A DNA stretch of 64,000 nucleotides, from NCBI RefSeq assembly GCF_002161175.1, contig NZ_NFMA01000006.1, positions 1 through 64,000 on the forward strand, read 5' to 3'. Made by a program: the position numbers and the translations under genes. The notes under the pieces were generated by a model. That model was not told the DNA's origin. It did no database searches and saw nothing but the letters and a program-made list of their open reading frames with translations. Below, in pieces: positions 22,915-32,228 of the stretch (the first letter of the stretch is position 1; every line of letters begins with the position of its first letter). Source of the stretch: Flavonifractor sp. An100 (GTDB lineage Bacteria; Bacillota; Clostridia; Oscillospirales; Oscillospiraceae).

Positions 22915-24662
22915 GCTTCGTCGCCTCCTTTCTTCGCGGAGACACGCCAGGCAGCGGCTCCCTCGGCAGCCCGCCACAGTTTTTCGTAGGCGGGGCAGGT
23001 CTTTCGCAAGGTATCGTGGCGGCCGATCCCTGCCACATTGCCCTGGTCCAGCACCACGATCTGATCGGCACCTGCAATGGACTGAAGCCGGTGGGCGATG
23101 ACGATGACCGTCTTGCCCCGGATCACCTCGGCAATGGCGGCGTTCATTTTCTCCTCATTCTCCGGGTCCAAAAAAGCGGTGGCCTCATCCAGCACCACGA
23201 TGGGAGCGTCCTTCAAAATCGCCCGGGCCAGGGCGATCCGCTGCCGCTCCCCGCCGGAAAGCCCTTTGCCGCCATCGCCGGCCATGGTATAGATTCCTTT
23301 TTCCAGCCGTTTCAGAAACTCTCCGCATTGAGCCCGTTCCGCCGCCGCCAGCACCTCCTCGTCGGTGGCGCCGGGTCTTCCCAGCCGGATGTTCTCCAAC
23401 AGGCTGGTGTTGAACAAGAACTGCTCCTGCGCGACGAAGGAGATCTGCTCATTCAGAGAGGCGAGGGACATCTCTCGCAGGTCTTGCCCCCCCAGCGTGA
23501 TGCGTCCGTCCGTCACATCGTAAAAGTGGACCAGCAGCTTGGCAAGGGTCGACTTCCCGCTGCCGGATTCTCCCACCAAAGCGGTAAGGCTGCCCTGTGG
23601 GACAGAGAAAGAGATGCCGTGGAGGACTTCGTCCTTTTCATAAGAAAACCGCACATTCTCAAAGCGGATCTGCAAATCGTTTCCGTTGAAATCCGTTTTT
23701 CCTTCTTTCAGGGGCGGAATATTGAACAGAGATTCCATTTGGTCAATCTTGTAGCTCAGCTGGGGCAGCACCGACATAAAGTTCATGGCTCGGATCAGAG
23801 GCGGTCCCACGGAAAAAGACATGCACAATACCAGCGCGTAATCCGGCAAGGTAGAGGCGCCGGTGAGTACCAGATAGCCGCCGACCGGCAGCAGAACCAG
23901 CGCCACGCAAGGCAAAATGCTGGTGTAGAGGGCCATCCACAGCCAGCAGGCCCGGAACCAATCCAGAGTAAAATCCCGGTAGTTTTTCACATCGGCCTCA
24001 AAGCGGTGATAGGACTCTCCATCCCGGTTGAAGACCTTCACTACCTCCATGCCGTTGATGTACTCCACGATGGTGTTGTTCATTTTCTGCCCGGCGGCGT
24101 AGTAGTCCCCCATCTTTCTCATGCCGGAGCGGTACATCATGCCCATAGCCAGCACGCCCAGCGGGAGGGAGCAGAGGGAAAGCAGACCCAGCTTCCAGCC
24201 CGTGAGGAACATGGCCACAAATACCACCACCGGCACCGCCAGATTGGACAGCCCTTCCGGCAGGGCGTGGGCCAGCAGAAGTTCCATGCTCTCGATGTCG
24301 TCAATGAACATCTTCTTCCAGACTCCAACGCCCTTCTCCTGGATCGCGCCCAGGGGCTGCTTTTCCAGCTTGCTCTGGAGATGGAGCCGGAGGTTTTCCA
24401 GCGTATGATAGGCAGAACGGTGGGACAGTGCCAGCCCCTCTACATAAAAAAGACCGTAGAGGACCATGCATAGAGCCATGGCCCCGGCGTTGAACAGGGT
24501 TTCCTCCAAAGTGAGACTGCCCCCAGTCAGCAGGGGCCGCAGCAGGCGGTAGAGGAAGAAATAGGGCAGCACGCTCATGGCCACACCGGCCACCAGCACC
24601 AGAATGGAGGCGTAGGTGGTCTTCCGGTGGCGTCCAGTGTAGCGCAGGACTTTTTGAAACAC
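22911..24662 (-). CDS. ABC exporter-type half transporter (TMD-NBD)
   Basis: The 583-residue partner of the preceding protein starts at GTG 24662 after AAAAGGAGTG. The transmembrane domain (about residues 15-320) precedes an ATPase with GESGSGKST, LSGGERQR, PIVVLDEATAFLD and VIAHRL. The Walker B glutamates are present in both halves, so both sites may hydrolyse ATP. A perfect GTTAG box lies 17 nt upstream, and a TetR gene precedes it on the same strand. Confidence 0.9.
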   Translation of the reverse strand: MFQKVLRYTGRHRKTTYASILVLVAGVAMSVLPYFFLYRLLRPLLTGGSLTLEETLFNAGAMALCMVLYGLFYVEGLALSHRSAYHTLENLRLHLQSKLEKQPLGAIQEKGVGVWKKMFIDDIESMELLLAHALPEGLSNLAVPVVVFVAMFLTGWKLGLLSLCSLPLGVLAMGMMYRSGMRKMGDYYAAGQKMNNTIVEYINGMEVVKVFNRDGESYHRFEADVKNYRDFTLDWFRACWLWMALYTSILPCVALVLLPVGGYLVLTGASTLPDYALVLCMSFSVGPPLIRAMNFMSVLPQLSYKIDQMESLFNIPPLKEGKTDFNGNDLQIRFENVRFSYEKDEVLHGISFSVPQGSLTALVGESGSGKSTLAKLLVHFYDVTDGRITLGGQDLREMSLASLNEQISFVAQEQFLFNTSLLENIRLGRPGATDEEVLAAAERAQCGEFLKRLEKGIYTMAGDGGKGLSGGERQRIALARAILKDAPIVVLDEATAFLDPENEEKMNAAIAEVIRGKTVIVIAHRLQSIAGADQIVVLDQGNVAGIGRHDTLRKTCPAYEKLWRAAEGAAAWRVSAKKGGDEA

Positions 24663-24678
24663 AGTATCACTCCTTTTG

Positions 24679-24694
24679 GTTAGTTATTGCTAAC
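24679..24694. promoter_or_regulatory. GTTAG-N6-CTAAC operator before ABC pair
   Basis: Perfect box (GTTAG TTATTG CTAAC) immediately ahead of the ribosome site of the minus-strand ABC genes. Confidence 0.7.
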
Positions 24695-24711
24695 TTATTA
24701 GCGAGAAAAAA

Positions 24712-24725
24712 GCCTCCGGAGAGGC
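24712..24725. terminator. Terminator after first TetR gene
   Basis: GCCTC CGGA GAGGC is flanked by T-runs on both strands; on the minus strand it follows the TetR stop. Confidence 0.7.
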
Positions 24726-24730
24726 GTTTT

Positions 24731-25351
24731 TCACCCCTTGGGGAATCCCAGGGCGGCGTACCAGTCAAAGAGACGGCAGACCAGAGTACAGTGGCGCTGG
24801 ATCTCCGGCCAGGTGAAGTCGTGGATAAAGGGCTCGTAAATGGTGGTCCAGAAAGCGGACAGAACTACATGAAGTTCCTCTTGCGTCATATCCACCGTAC
24901 ATAACCCTCGGTGTCTGGCCTCAGCATAGTAGGTCCAGGTGCCTTCCGTCATTTTCTCCACCCAGTCGTGCTGAAAGTTGGCGTAGGCAGTACCCTCCGC
25001 TCCGGTAAGCAGCATCACAAAGCCATCCCGCCGCTCATTGAGAAAGCGGAACCACCACAGCATATATTCCTCATCCATATACCACGCCCGGATCAGGTCT
25101 TCATCGGAGAGAGCAGATGCCGGTACCGCTGTCCGCTCCTCATAAACAGCATCCAAATCCGCCACCGTATCCGCCACCACAGCGCGAAACAGTTCCTCTT
25201 TTCCGGCGTAACGCTTATAAAGGGCGCCGGTTGTCACCCCAGCCCGCTGGCAGATGGATTTCAGGGAAGCCCTCTCAAAGCCCAGCGTCCGGAACTCCTC
25301 TTTGGCGCTGTCCATGATCCGAGGGTCAATGGAAGTATCCGGTTTTGCCAT
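24731..25351 (-). CDS. TetR-family regulator
   Basis: The 206-residue protein starts at ATG 25351 behind GGGAGGG. It has an N-terminal TetR HTH (LKSICQRAGVTTGALYKRYAGK, read through residues about 33-54) and a helical ligand domain rich in Trp/Tyr. It precedes the minus-strand ABC pair and is divergent from another TetR gene. Palindromes at 25371-25400 next to its own -10 are probable autoregulatory sites. The ligand is unknown. Confidence 0.88.
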   Translation of the reverse strand: MAKPDTSIDPRIMDSAKEEFRTLGFERASLKSICQRAGVTTGALYKRYAGKEELFRAVVADTVADLDAVYEERTAVPASALSDEDLIRAWYMDEEYMLWWFRFLNERRDGFVMLLTGAEGTAYANFQHDWVEKMTEGTWTYYAEARHRGLCTVDMTQEELHVVLSAFWTTIYEPFIHDFTWPEIQRHCTLVCRLFDWYAALGFPKG

Positions 25352-25370
25352 AACATCCCTCCCAACGAAT

Positions 25371-25429
25371 GATAATTTGATTACCGATAATCCGATTATC
25401 AATATAGCATCCCTTTCTATCACTGTCAA
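25371..25429 (-). promoter_or_regulatory. Promoter and GATAAT-type palindromes of first TetR gene
   Basis: On the minus strand TTGACA (25429-25424), 17 bp and TATATT (25406-25401) are followed at once by GATAATCCGATTATC (25386-25400) and a second related dyad GATAATTTGATTA (25371-25383). Confidence 0.7.
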
Positions 25430-25443
25430 GGGGAAATCCTCTC

Positions 25444-25502
25444 TTGACAAACTCGCTTTTTGGTTGTATATTCAAAACATCGTTTTGAAACACTGTTTTG
25501 AA
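25444..25502 (+). promoter_or_regulatory. Promoter and TTCAAAAC-type operator of second TetR gene
   Basis: TTGACA (25444-25449), 17 bp and TATATT (25467-25472) overlap the palindrome TTCAAAAC ATC GTTTTGAA (25471-25489). An extra half-site GTTTTGAA lies at 25495-25502. Unlike the neighbouring GATAAT dyads, so the two TetR proteins have distinct targets. Confidence 0.7.
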
Positions 25503-25517
25503 TTGTGAGGCGATACC

Positions 25518-26147
25518 ATGGCAAAGCAGATTGAAGGGGTCTATGAAAATGTGCTTCGCTGCGCCCGTCAGGAATTTTTGGAAAAAGGTTTTGCTCTGGC
25601 ATCCCTGCGGGATATCGCCAAGGCGGCGGGAACCAGCACCGGCTCCATCTATACCCGCTTTACTGACAAGGCGGGATTGTTCCGGGCCCTGGTGGAGCCT
25701 GCTGCCGGAGAGCTGAAGCGCCGTTTTTTGGAGATTCAGGAGTCTTTTCACCGGTTTGACGGCCCAACCCAGCAGGAGGAGATGGGGCGTTACACCGCCC
25801 ATGCCCAGGAGGGACTGTTTGATTACATCTATGAGCACCTGCCGGAGTTTGAACTGCTGCTCCGCCGGGGCGCTGGGACGGAATATGCCCACTATATTGA
25901 CGAGTTGGTGGAGATCGAAGTCAGTTACACCTACAAATACATGGAGGTCATCGGCTGTGAGAGCGTCCGCTCCGGTCAGGTCACTGAGGACTTGATCCAT
26001 ATCGTTACCACCGCCTACTTCAACGGAATGTTTGAGCCGGTGCGGCACCGCATGGATAAGGCCCGGGCGCTCCACTATGTCCGCCAGCTCAACCGCTATC
26101 ACATGGCAGGATTTGAAACGATTTTTCATCCTGAAAACTTCCGGTAG
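25518..26147 (+). CDS. TetR-family regulator
   Basis: The 209-residue protein has an HTH with ASLRDIAKAAGTSTGSIYTRF (about residues 28-48, read in part) and a helical C-terminal ligand domain. GAGGCG precedes ATG 25518. It is followed by a terminator and then the plus-strand ABC pair. It is a paralogue of the divergent TetR and probably regulates itself through the dyad at its -10. Confidence 0.88.
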   Translation: MAKQIEGVYENVLRCARQEFLEKGFALASLRDIAKAAGTSTGSIYTRFTDKAGLFRALVEPAAGELKRRFLEIQESFHRFDGPTQQEEMGRYTAHAQEGLFDYIYEHLPEFELLLRRGAGTEYAHYIDELVEIEVSYTYKYMEVIGCESVRSGQVTEDLIHIVTTAYFNGMFEPVRHRMDKARALHYVRQLNRYHMAGFETIFHPENFR

Positions 26148-26150
26148 TGC

Positions 26151-26177
26151 AAAAGGCCGCTTTTCCGGCGGCCTTTT
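26151..26177 (+). terminator. Terminator after second TetR gene
   Basis: AAAAGGCCGC pairs with GCGGCCTTTT around a short pyrimidine-rich loop, with A/T tails on both sides. Confidence 0.8.
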
Positions 26178-26190
26178 CATAGAACCAAAG

Positions 26191-26206
26191 GTTAGCAATA
26201 ACTAAC
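26191..26206. promoter_or_regulatory. GTTAG-N6-CTAAC operator before plus-strand ABC pair
   Basis: Perfect box (GTTAG CAATAA CTAAC) abutting the AAAGGAGG ribosome site of the next gene. It mirrors the box at 24679. Confidence 0.7.
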
Positions 26207-26222
26207 TAAAGGAGGCTTATTT

Positions 26223-27968
26223 ATGCAGCAAACACAAAGCCCACTGCTGCGGTTGTGGCAGCTGGGCAAGGATCATCACGGTGGCCTGATTGCCGCCATC
26301 TTCTGCGCGGTGGCGGGTGTCCTGCTGGGTCTGCTGCCGTATCTCTCGGCAGGGCGTATCCTGGTAGCGCTTCTCACCGGGCAGCGGGACTGGAACTTCT
26401 ATCTTCTGTGGTGCATGGTGGCCCTTGGTGGCTATCTGGCCAAAACTCTGCTTTACAATCTGGCACTTTCCCTCTCCCACAAGGCAACCTTCCAGATCCT
26501 GCGGGACATCCGGAAGATGGTTCTGTCCAAAATGCCCCGCTTACCCTTGGGAGACATTCTGGACACCTCCAGCGGCCGGCTCAAACAGATCGTGGTAGAT
26601 CAGGTGGAGAGTATGGAGACGACACTGGCCCACCTGCTGCCGGAGATGACCTCCAATCTGCTGGCGCCGGTATGCGTTCTCGTGTATCTGTTTACGCTGG
26701 ACTGGCGCATGGCATTGCTGAGTCTGGTGTCCATTCCTGTGGGCATGGCTTTTATGATGGCCATCATGGGCAGCTATGGCAAGGACTATCAGGGTGCGGT
26801 GGAGACGACCCAGGCTATGAACGAGACCATTGTGGAGTACATCGGTGGCATTGAGGTCATCAAGGCCTTCAATCAGGGAAAGAACTCCTATGAGAAGTTC
26901 TCCTCCCGGGTACGGGCCAATGCTGCCTACTACTACAACTGGATGAAGAAATGCCAGTTCGGAATGGCGCTGGCCTATGCCATCGCTCCCACCACGCTTA
27001 TTACGGTGCTGCCTGTGGGCTGGATCTTCTACACGGACGGCAGCTTGTCCGCAGAGGTATTTCTCACCACCATCATCCTGTCCATGAGCATTGTGGGACC
27101 TCTCATTGCCGCCATGGGCTTTGTGGATAATCTTGCCAAGGTGGGTACCATCGTAGGTTCGGTGGACGAGATCCTCCTGAAGCCGGAGCAGGATCACGGA
27201 ACACAGCCGGCACAGCTGGGAAGACCGGATATCACCTTGGATCATGTCTCCTTTGGGTATGCCCAGGACAAGGAGATCCTCCACAACATCTCCCTCACCA
27301 TTCCGGCCGGCAGCCTCACCGCTTTGGTTGGTCCCTCCGGTTCGGGCAAGTCCACCATTGCCAAGCTCATCGCCGGTTTCTGGGATGTGACCGAGGGCCG
27401 CATTACCCTGGGCGGCGTGGAGGAAAGCCGTATCCCGCTGGAACAACTCTATGACCAGGTGGCCTTTGTTTCTCAGGACAATTACCTCTTTGACGATACC
27501 ATCCGGGAAAATATCCGTATGGGACGGGTAAATGCCACGGATCAAGAAGTGGAACAAGTCGCCAAAGCCGCCGGATGCGACGGTTTCATCCGCCAGTTGG
27601 AGCATGGCTATGACACCCGGGTGGGCGGCGGAGGCGCCCATCTCTCCGGAGGAGAGCGGCAGCGTATCGCCATCGCCCGGGCTATGCTGAAAAACGCCCC
27701 CGTGGTGATTCTGGACGAGGCCACCGCCTACATTGATCCGGAGAATGAAGCAGTGGTCCAGCGGGCAGTGGCAAAACTGGTGGAGGGTAAGACGGTCATC
27801 GTCATTGCCCACCGCCTGTCCACCATCACCGGCGCTGATCAGATCGTGGTGGTGAAGGATGGAAGCATCGAGGCGCAGGGCAGGCATGAAGACCTGCTGC
27901 GCCATTGTCCGTTGTACGCCGATCTGTGGCAGGCTCACATGGGCGCAAAGGAGGGAGAAACGGTATGA
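26223..27968 (+). CDS. ABC exporter-type half transporter (TMD-NBD)
   Basis: The 581-residue protein has a transmembrane domain (about residues 18-310) and an ATPase with GPSGSGKST, LSGGERQR, PVVILDEATAYID and VIAHRLSTI. Its layout and sequence resemble the minus-strand protein at 22911. The stop overlaps the next gene's start (ATGA). It forms one half of a second heterodimeric transporter in the iron-box regulon. Confidence 0.9.
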   Translation: MQQTQSPLLRLWQLGKDHHGGLIAAIFCAVAGVLLGLLPYLSAGRILVALLTGQRDWNFYLLWCMVALGGYLAKTLLYNLALSLSHKATFQILRDIRKMVLSKMPRLPLGDILDTSSGRLKQIVVDQVESMETTLAHLLPEMTSNLLAPVCVLVYLFTLDWRMALLSLVSIPVGMAFMMAIMGSYGKDYQGAVETTQAMNETIVEYIGGIEVIKAFNQGKNSYEKFSSRVRANAAYYYNWMKKCQFGMALAYAIAPTTLITVLPVGWIFYTDGSLSAEVFLTTIILSMSIVGPLIAAMGFVDNLAKVGTIVGSVDEILLKPEQDHGTQPAQLGRPDITLDHVSFGYAQDKEILHNISLTIPAGSLTALVGPSGSGKSTIAKLIAGFWDVTEGRITLGGVEESRIPLEQLYDQVAFVSQDNYLFDDTIRENIRMGRVNATDQEVEQVAKAAGCDGFIRQLEHGYDTRVGGGGAHLSGGERQRIAIARAMLKNAPVVILDEATAYIDPENEAVVQRAVAKLVEGKTVIVIAHRLSTITGADQIVVVKDGSIEAQGRHEDLLRHCPLYADLWQAHMGAKEGETV

Positions 27969-29695
27969 TCGAGACATTCAGAGATATCTGGCGGTTTGCC
28001 GGTAAGGAACAGCGCAACATCCGGCGCTCGGTGATCGCCTGCTTTTTCAACGCGGTGTTCCATATGTTTGAGATCGCCGCCATTTACTACACCATCCTGG
28101 CTCTGCTGGATGGAAAAACCGGCCATGCCACGGCGTGGCAGGCGCTGGGTCTGTTGGCAGTCAGTATTCTGGGCAGCGCCGTGACCAAGTATTTCTCCCA
28201 ACTCCAGCAGACCCACGCCGGGTACTTCATGGCGGCCAATAAGCGCGTGGCAATCGGGCAGCGGATGAAATCCGTCCCCATGGGCTACTTCAACGACAAC
28301 AGCCTGGGAGAGCTCACCGGGGTCTGCACCACTGTACTGGACAATGTGGAGACTGTGGCCCCCATGGTGTTGGTGACCATGCTGGGCGGGATGCTCAACG
28401 CTCTGGTCTTTACGGTGATGATCCTGATTTTTGACTGGCGGATCGGTCTCATTGTGGTGGCGGCCACAGCAGTTTATTTGTTCATCACCTCTGCCATGGA
28501 GCAAAAATCCGCCGCCCTCGCCCCGCACCGTCAGAAGTCCGAGGCCAAGTTGGTGGAGGCGGTGCTGGAGTATGTGCAGGGCATGAGCGTGGTGAAGTCC
28601 TTCAACCTCACCGGACGGGGTGACCGCACCTTGCAGGAAGCACTGGAATACAACTGCCGCAGCAACCTGAACATCGAAAAGATGTTCACCCCTTATATTA
28701 TGGCGCAGGGGATCGCGCTCCAGCTGGGAAGCGTGGCCATGATGCTTGCGGCGGTATGGTTCTATCTCTCCGGAACGATGATTCTGGCCAACGCTCTGAT
28801 GGTGGTCATCATGTCCTTCCTGGTCTTTGCTCAGATCTCCTCGGCGGGCAGCGGCATGTCCCTGCTGCGTATCGTCAGCAGCTGCATGGCCCATGCCGAT
28901 GAGACGGACGCCATGCCCCAGCTGGCAGAGACCGGTCGGGCCGGCACGCCCAGGGAGCACAGCATTACCTTCGACCATGTTTCGTTCTCTTATGACCAGC
29001 GGCCTATCCTGCGGGATGTATCCTTCGCCATCCCGGACAGAACCACCACCGCCATCGTGGGCCCCAGCGGTTCCGGGAAAACCACACTGTGTAATCTCAT
29101 CGCCCGGTTCTGGGATGTGGAGAGCGGCACCGTCCTTGTGGGCGGTCAGAATGTGAAGGACTATACTCTGGAGGACCTGATGGATCAGATCTCCATGGTA
29201 TTTCAGAAGGTCTATCTCTTTGCCGACACGGTGGAAAACAACATCAAGTTTGGATGCCCCAATGCCACCCACGAGGAAGTGGTGGCTGCGGCGAAGAAAG
29301 CCTGTTGCCACGACTTCATTCTCACCCTGCCCCAAGGCTATGACACCGTCATCGGCGAGGGTGGTTCCAGTCTTTCCGGCGGCGAGAAGCAGCGCATCTC
29401 CATTGCTCGGGCTATCCTGAAAGACGCTCCCATCGTGATTCTGGATGAAGCCACCGCCAATGTAGACCCGGAGAATGAGGACCGGTTGCAAAAGGCCATT
29501 GAAGCCCTGACTCGGAACAAGACCATTCTGATGATCGCTCACCGGCTGAAGACGGTCCGCAACGCCGACCAGATCCTGGTGCTGGACGGCGGACAGATCG
29601 TTCAGCGGGGCACCCACAGCCAGCTCATGGCCCAGGAGGGCCTGTATCAAGCGTTCGTATCCGGCCGTAAAGAGTCCGGCCAGTGGAAGCTCTGA
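27965..29695 (+). CDS. ABC exporter-type half transporter (TMD-NBD)
   Basis: The 576-residue second half has a transmembrane domain (residues about 20-310) and an ATPase with GPSGSGKTT, LSGGEKQR, PIVILDEATANVD and MIAHRLKTV. ATG 27965 is coupled to the upstream gene. It resembles the protein at 21175, so the two ABC pairs are an inverted duplication of one transporter type. A terminator follows. Confidence 0.9.
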   Translation: MIETFRDIWRFAGKEQRNIRRSVIACFFNAVFHMFEIAAIYYTILALLDGKTGHATAWQALGLLAVSILGSAVTKYFSQLQQTHAGYFMAANKRVAIGQRMKSVPMGYFNDNSLGELTGVCTTVLDNVETVAPMVLVTMLGGMLNALVFTVMILIFDWRIGLIVVAATAVYLFITSAMEQKSAALAPHRQKSEAKLVEAVLEYVQGMSVVKSFNLTGRGDRTLQEALEYNCRSNLNIEKMFTPYIMAQGIALQLGSVAMMLAAVWFYLSGTMILANALMVVIMSFLVFAQISSAGSGMSLLRIVSSCMAHADETDAMPQLAETGRAGTPREHSITFDHVSFSYDQRPILRDVSFAIPDRTTTAIVGPSGSGKTTLCNLIARFWDVESGTVLVGGQNVKDYTLEDLMDQISMVFQKVYLFADTVENNIKFGCPNATHEEVVAAAKKACCHDFILTLPQGYDTVIGEGGSSLSGGEKQRISIARAILKDAPIVILDEATANVDPENEDRLQKAIEALTRNKTILMIAHRLKTVRNADQILVLDGGQIVQRGTHSQLMAQEGLYQAFVSGRKESGQWKL

Positions 29696-29726
29696 GAGAA
29701 GGAACGCCTAAACCGTTATAAATGAG

Positions 29727-29763
29727 GAGTGCTGTCACCGGATACATTCCGGTGGCGGCACTC
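29727..29763 (+). terminator. Terminator after ABC pair
   Basis: GAGTGCTGTCACCGG pairs with CCGGTGGCGGCACTC with two mismatches, followed by CCTCTTTT. Confidence 0.7.
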
Positions 29764-29805
29764 CCTCTTTTGGATTCATATGTTTTTATCGAATGTGAAA
29801 TAGCA

Positions 29806-31680
29806 TTATCTTTTTTCCCAATTCAATAAAATTGCAGAGTTTGCTATAACAAGTACTGAGCCCGCATTATGTACTAATGCTCCGACTACAGGGTTCAAAG
29901 TCCCGCTGATGGCGAGAATGATGGCCAAAAAATTAAGAGCCATAGAAAATGTCAGATTGCACTTGATCGTTGTCATCATTCGCTTGGAAAGCGCAATCAA
30001 ATGCGGCAGTTCCTTTACTTCGTCATCTACCAGCGCGATATCTGCTGCGTCTACAGCAATGTCGCTGCCAACGCCGCCCATAGCGATGCCCACATCTGCT
30101 TTTTTCAAGGCTGGAGCATCATTGATGCCGTCCCCGATCATGCACACGGGTTTCCCTGTTTCCTGATATGCGCCAATGGAATTCAGCTTGTCCTCTGGTA
30201 AGCAATTGGCGTGTACTTCATGAATGTCCAGCTGACCTGCAATGGCGTTTGCGGCACTCTCATGATCTCCGGTCAACAATACCGGCTGTACATTTAGTTC
30301 AAAAAGCGTATGGATCATATCTGCGCTTTCTTTCCGCAGCGTATCGGAGAGAGTGAGATAGCCGGCAAGCATACCGTCTGCCGAAAGATAGATAATAGTC
30401 CCGCCCTTGCAGATCGTTTCATCCACTGTGGGAACCGATTCCATAAAGACGCCATGTTCATTCAAAAGTTCCAGATTACCTGCCAGGAGTTCTGCTGCCT
30501 CTGTTTGTGCGCAAACTCCTCTGCCGGGAATCATCTGGAAATGATGCACTGGTTCCAGTTCCGCACCGTATTCGCTTTTATAGCAGTTTACTACGGCTTT
30601 GCCCAGAGGGTGTTCTGACAGCAGTTCAACAGAAGCGGCCAAACGATAAATCTGTTCTTTTGTATATTGATCGGATACGCTTACAACATCCATGACTTTT
30701 GGCTTCCCGTATGTAAGCGTGCCTGTTTTGTCAAAGGCTATTACTTTTACATTTGCGAGCCGCTCCAGCGCATCCCCCTCGCGCACCAAAAAGCCGTGTT
30801 TTGTGGCGTTTCCGATGGCGGCCATGATTGCGGTAGGGGTAGCCAACACCAGAGCGCAGGGGCAAAATACCACCAGAATGGTTACGGCACGGATGATCTC
30901 CCCTGTGATAAGCCAAGTGATGGCTGCGGCACTCAAGGCGATCACAACGATCCAGGTTGCCCAACGATCGGCAAGCCCTACAATTTTGGCTTTTCCTGCA
31001 TCTGCACTCTGCACCAGACGGATCATACGCTGAATCGAACTGTCCTCACCCACCTTTGTGGCTTCCATCTCAAAAGCGCCGAACTGATTCACTGTGCCGC
31101 TGGACACTTCGTCCCCCACTGTCTTGTCTACGGGCAGTGATTCACCAGTCATCACAGCCTGATTGATCGAGGTTTGCCCAGATACGATTCTGCCATCCAC
31201 CGGCACGCTTTCTCCCGGCAGAACGCGGAGCAGATCTCCAACCTGCACCTGTTCAGCAGGAACAATGTTTTCCTTTCCATCGCGCAGCACCCGAGCCGTT
31301 TGGGGTGTCAGATGCACCAACTTTTCAATCCCGGCGCGGGCTTTGGCTACAGTCAGTTCCTCCAGTAGGCTGCCAAGCTGCATGATAAACGCCACTTCAC
31401 CTGCGGCAAAATCTTCACCAATCGCAACAGAGGCAATCAGAGCCAATGATACCAGCACATCCGCCTTTATATCGAAGGAGGTGACCAGACCAATAATCGC
31501 CTCTAAAATAATCGGAATACCACACAGGATAATCGCAATCCATGCCATATCAAAAGGAAATGGACGGACATCCAGCAGGCTAAGCAGCACTGCAGCTCCG
31601 GAGATAATTAAAAAGATAATATCCTTTTTGATGCCGCCCAATTCCAATAACGATTCGAGCCTTTTGACAAGCACTATCAT
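29806..31680 (-). CDS. Heavy-metal P1B-type ATPase (CPC motif)
   Basis: The 624-residue protein lacks an N-terminal HMA domain. It has TGES (VMTGESLPVD), the membrane metal motif FCPCALVLATPTA, DKTGTLTYGK, an HP motif in LLSEHPLGKA, and GDGINDAPAL. The last helix has HNAGSVLVIANS, which fits neither the copper MxxSS nor the zinc K/D signatures cleanly, so substrate is uncertain. The CsoR gene and CsoR-like operator in its promoter argue for Cu(I) or another soft metal efflux. It is lower in GC than its surroundings, suggesting transfer. Confidence 0.87.
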   Translation of the reverse strand: MIVLVKRLESLLELGGIKKDIIFLIISGAAVLLSLLDVRPFPFDMAWIAIILCGIPIILEAIIGLVTSFDIKADVLVSLALIASVAIGEDFAAGEVAFIMQLGSLLEELTVAKARAGIEKLVHLTPQTARVLRDGKENIVPAEQVQVGDLLRVLPGESVPVDGRIVSGQTSINQAVMTGESLPVDKTVGDEVSSGTVNQFGAFEMEATKVGEDSSIQRMIRLVQSADAGKAKIVGLADRWATWIVVIALSAAAITWLITGEIIRAVTILVVFCPCALVLATPTAIMAAIGNATKHGFLVREGDALERLANVKVIAFDKTGTLTYGKPKVMDVVSVSDQYTKEQIYRLAASVELLSEHPLGKAVVNCYKSEYGAELEPVHHFQMIPGRGVCAQTEAAELLAGNLELLNEHGVFMESVPTVDETICKGGTIIYLSADGMLAGYLTLSDTLRKESADMIHTLFELNVQPVLLTGDHESAANAIAGQLDIHEVHANCLPEDKLNSIGAYQETGKPVCMIGDGINDAPALKKADVGIAMGGVGSDIAVDAADIALVDDEVKELPHLIALSKRMMTTIKCNLTFSMALNFLAIILAISGTLNPVVGALVHNAGSVLVIANSAILLNWEKR

Positions 31681-31719
31681 GATTGTTCCTCTCTTTCATA
31701 CGGTAGGGGGTATATGTAT

Positions 31720-31748
31720 ATTATACCCATGGGGGTATATTTTGTCAA
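31720..31748 (-). promoter_or_regulatory. P1B ATPase promoter with CsoR-type operator
   Basis: TTGACA (31748-31743) and TATAAT (31725-31720) are 17 bp apart on the minus strand. The G/C-tract dyad ATACCC ATG GGGGTAT (31723-31738) fills most of the spacer, ideal for repression by CsoR. Confidence 0.8.
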
Positions 31749-31756
31749 GAAATAAA

Positions 31757-31772
31757 GCAGCCTTTCGGCTGC
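31757..31772 (-). terminator. csoR terminator
   Basis: GCAGCC TTTC GGCTGC; on the minus strand it is followed by TTTATTTC, just before the ATPase promoter. Confidence 0.65.
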
Positions 31773-31783
31773 CTCATTGGGTA

Positions 31784-32059
31784 TTAACCCATGTTGGAAA
31801 ATCGTTCTACAGCTTTTGTAAAACTTTCGATTGTTTTATCCGCATCCCCGTGCTCAATGCCATCCCGGACACAGTGGCGAATATGCCCCTCCAAAACCAC
31901 CTTTCCGCATCCGTGAAGCGCAGATTTGGCAGCATTGATTTGAGCAAGAACATCCTCACAGGGGACATCTTCATCTATCATTCGGTCAATCGCCTGAACC
32001 TGACCAATGATTTTCTTGAGTCTGCGGTGTAGATTATCCGCATCCATGCACTGTCTCAC
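31784..32059 (-). CDS. csoR: CsoR-family metal-sensing repressor
   Basis: About 91 residues from GTG 32059, chosen because GGAGG lies 8 nt upstream; the ATG at 32074 lies in the operator without a ribosome site. The all-helical DUF156 fold has Cys34, His59 and Cys63 (residue numbers from this GTG), the Cys-His-Cys spacing of Cu(I)-CsoR. It should release DNA on metal binding and derepress its own gene and the ATPase. Two matching operators lie in the two promoters. Confidence 0.87.
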   Translation of the reverse strand: MRQCMDADNLHRRLKKIIGQVQAIDRMIDEDVPCEDVLAQINAAKSALHGCGKVVLEGHIRHCVRDGIEHGDADKTIESFTKAVERFSNMG

Positions 32060-32072
32060 AATAGTCGCCTCC

Positions 32073-32123
32073 ATACCATTAGGGGTATATGTAAAGTATA
32101 TCGAACTTGCAGCGTATTGTCAA
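32073..32123 (-). promoter_or_regulatory. csoR promoter and operator
   Basis: TTGACA (32123-32118), 17 bp and TATACT (32100-32095), followed by ATACC ATTA GGGGTAT (32073-32088) over the transcription start. Confidence 0.75.
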
Positions 32124-32228
32124 TCTGCAGCTGGATCGGAAGGGGTATAAAAAGCGATTGGTTCCATGTAATCATAAATCTGGAAAAGCGACTTAGAGGG
32201 AAAATGATTTATAAATAGAGAAAATGAC

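Noticed and set aside
27935-29650. A 571-codon minus-strand frame opposite an ABC transporter, and similar frames opposite the other ABC genes
   Set aside because: The plus-strand ABC motifs are complete; the antisense frames have no ribosome sites or domains.
31784-32074. ATG at 32074 as csoR start
   Set aside because: It lies within the operator and lacks a ribosome site, whereas GTG 32059 has GGAGG at good spacing.
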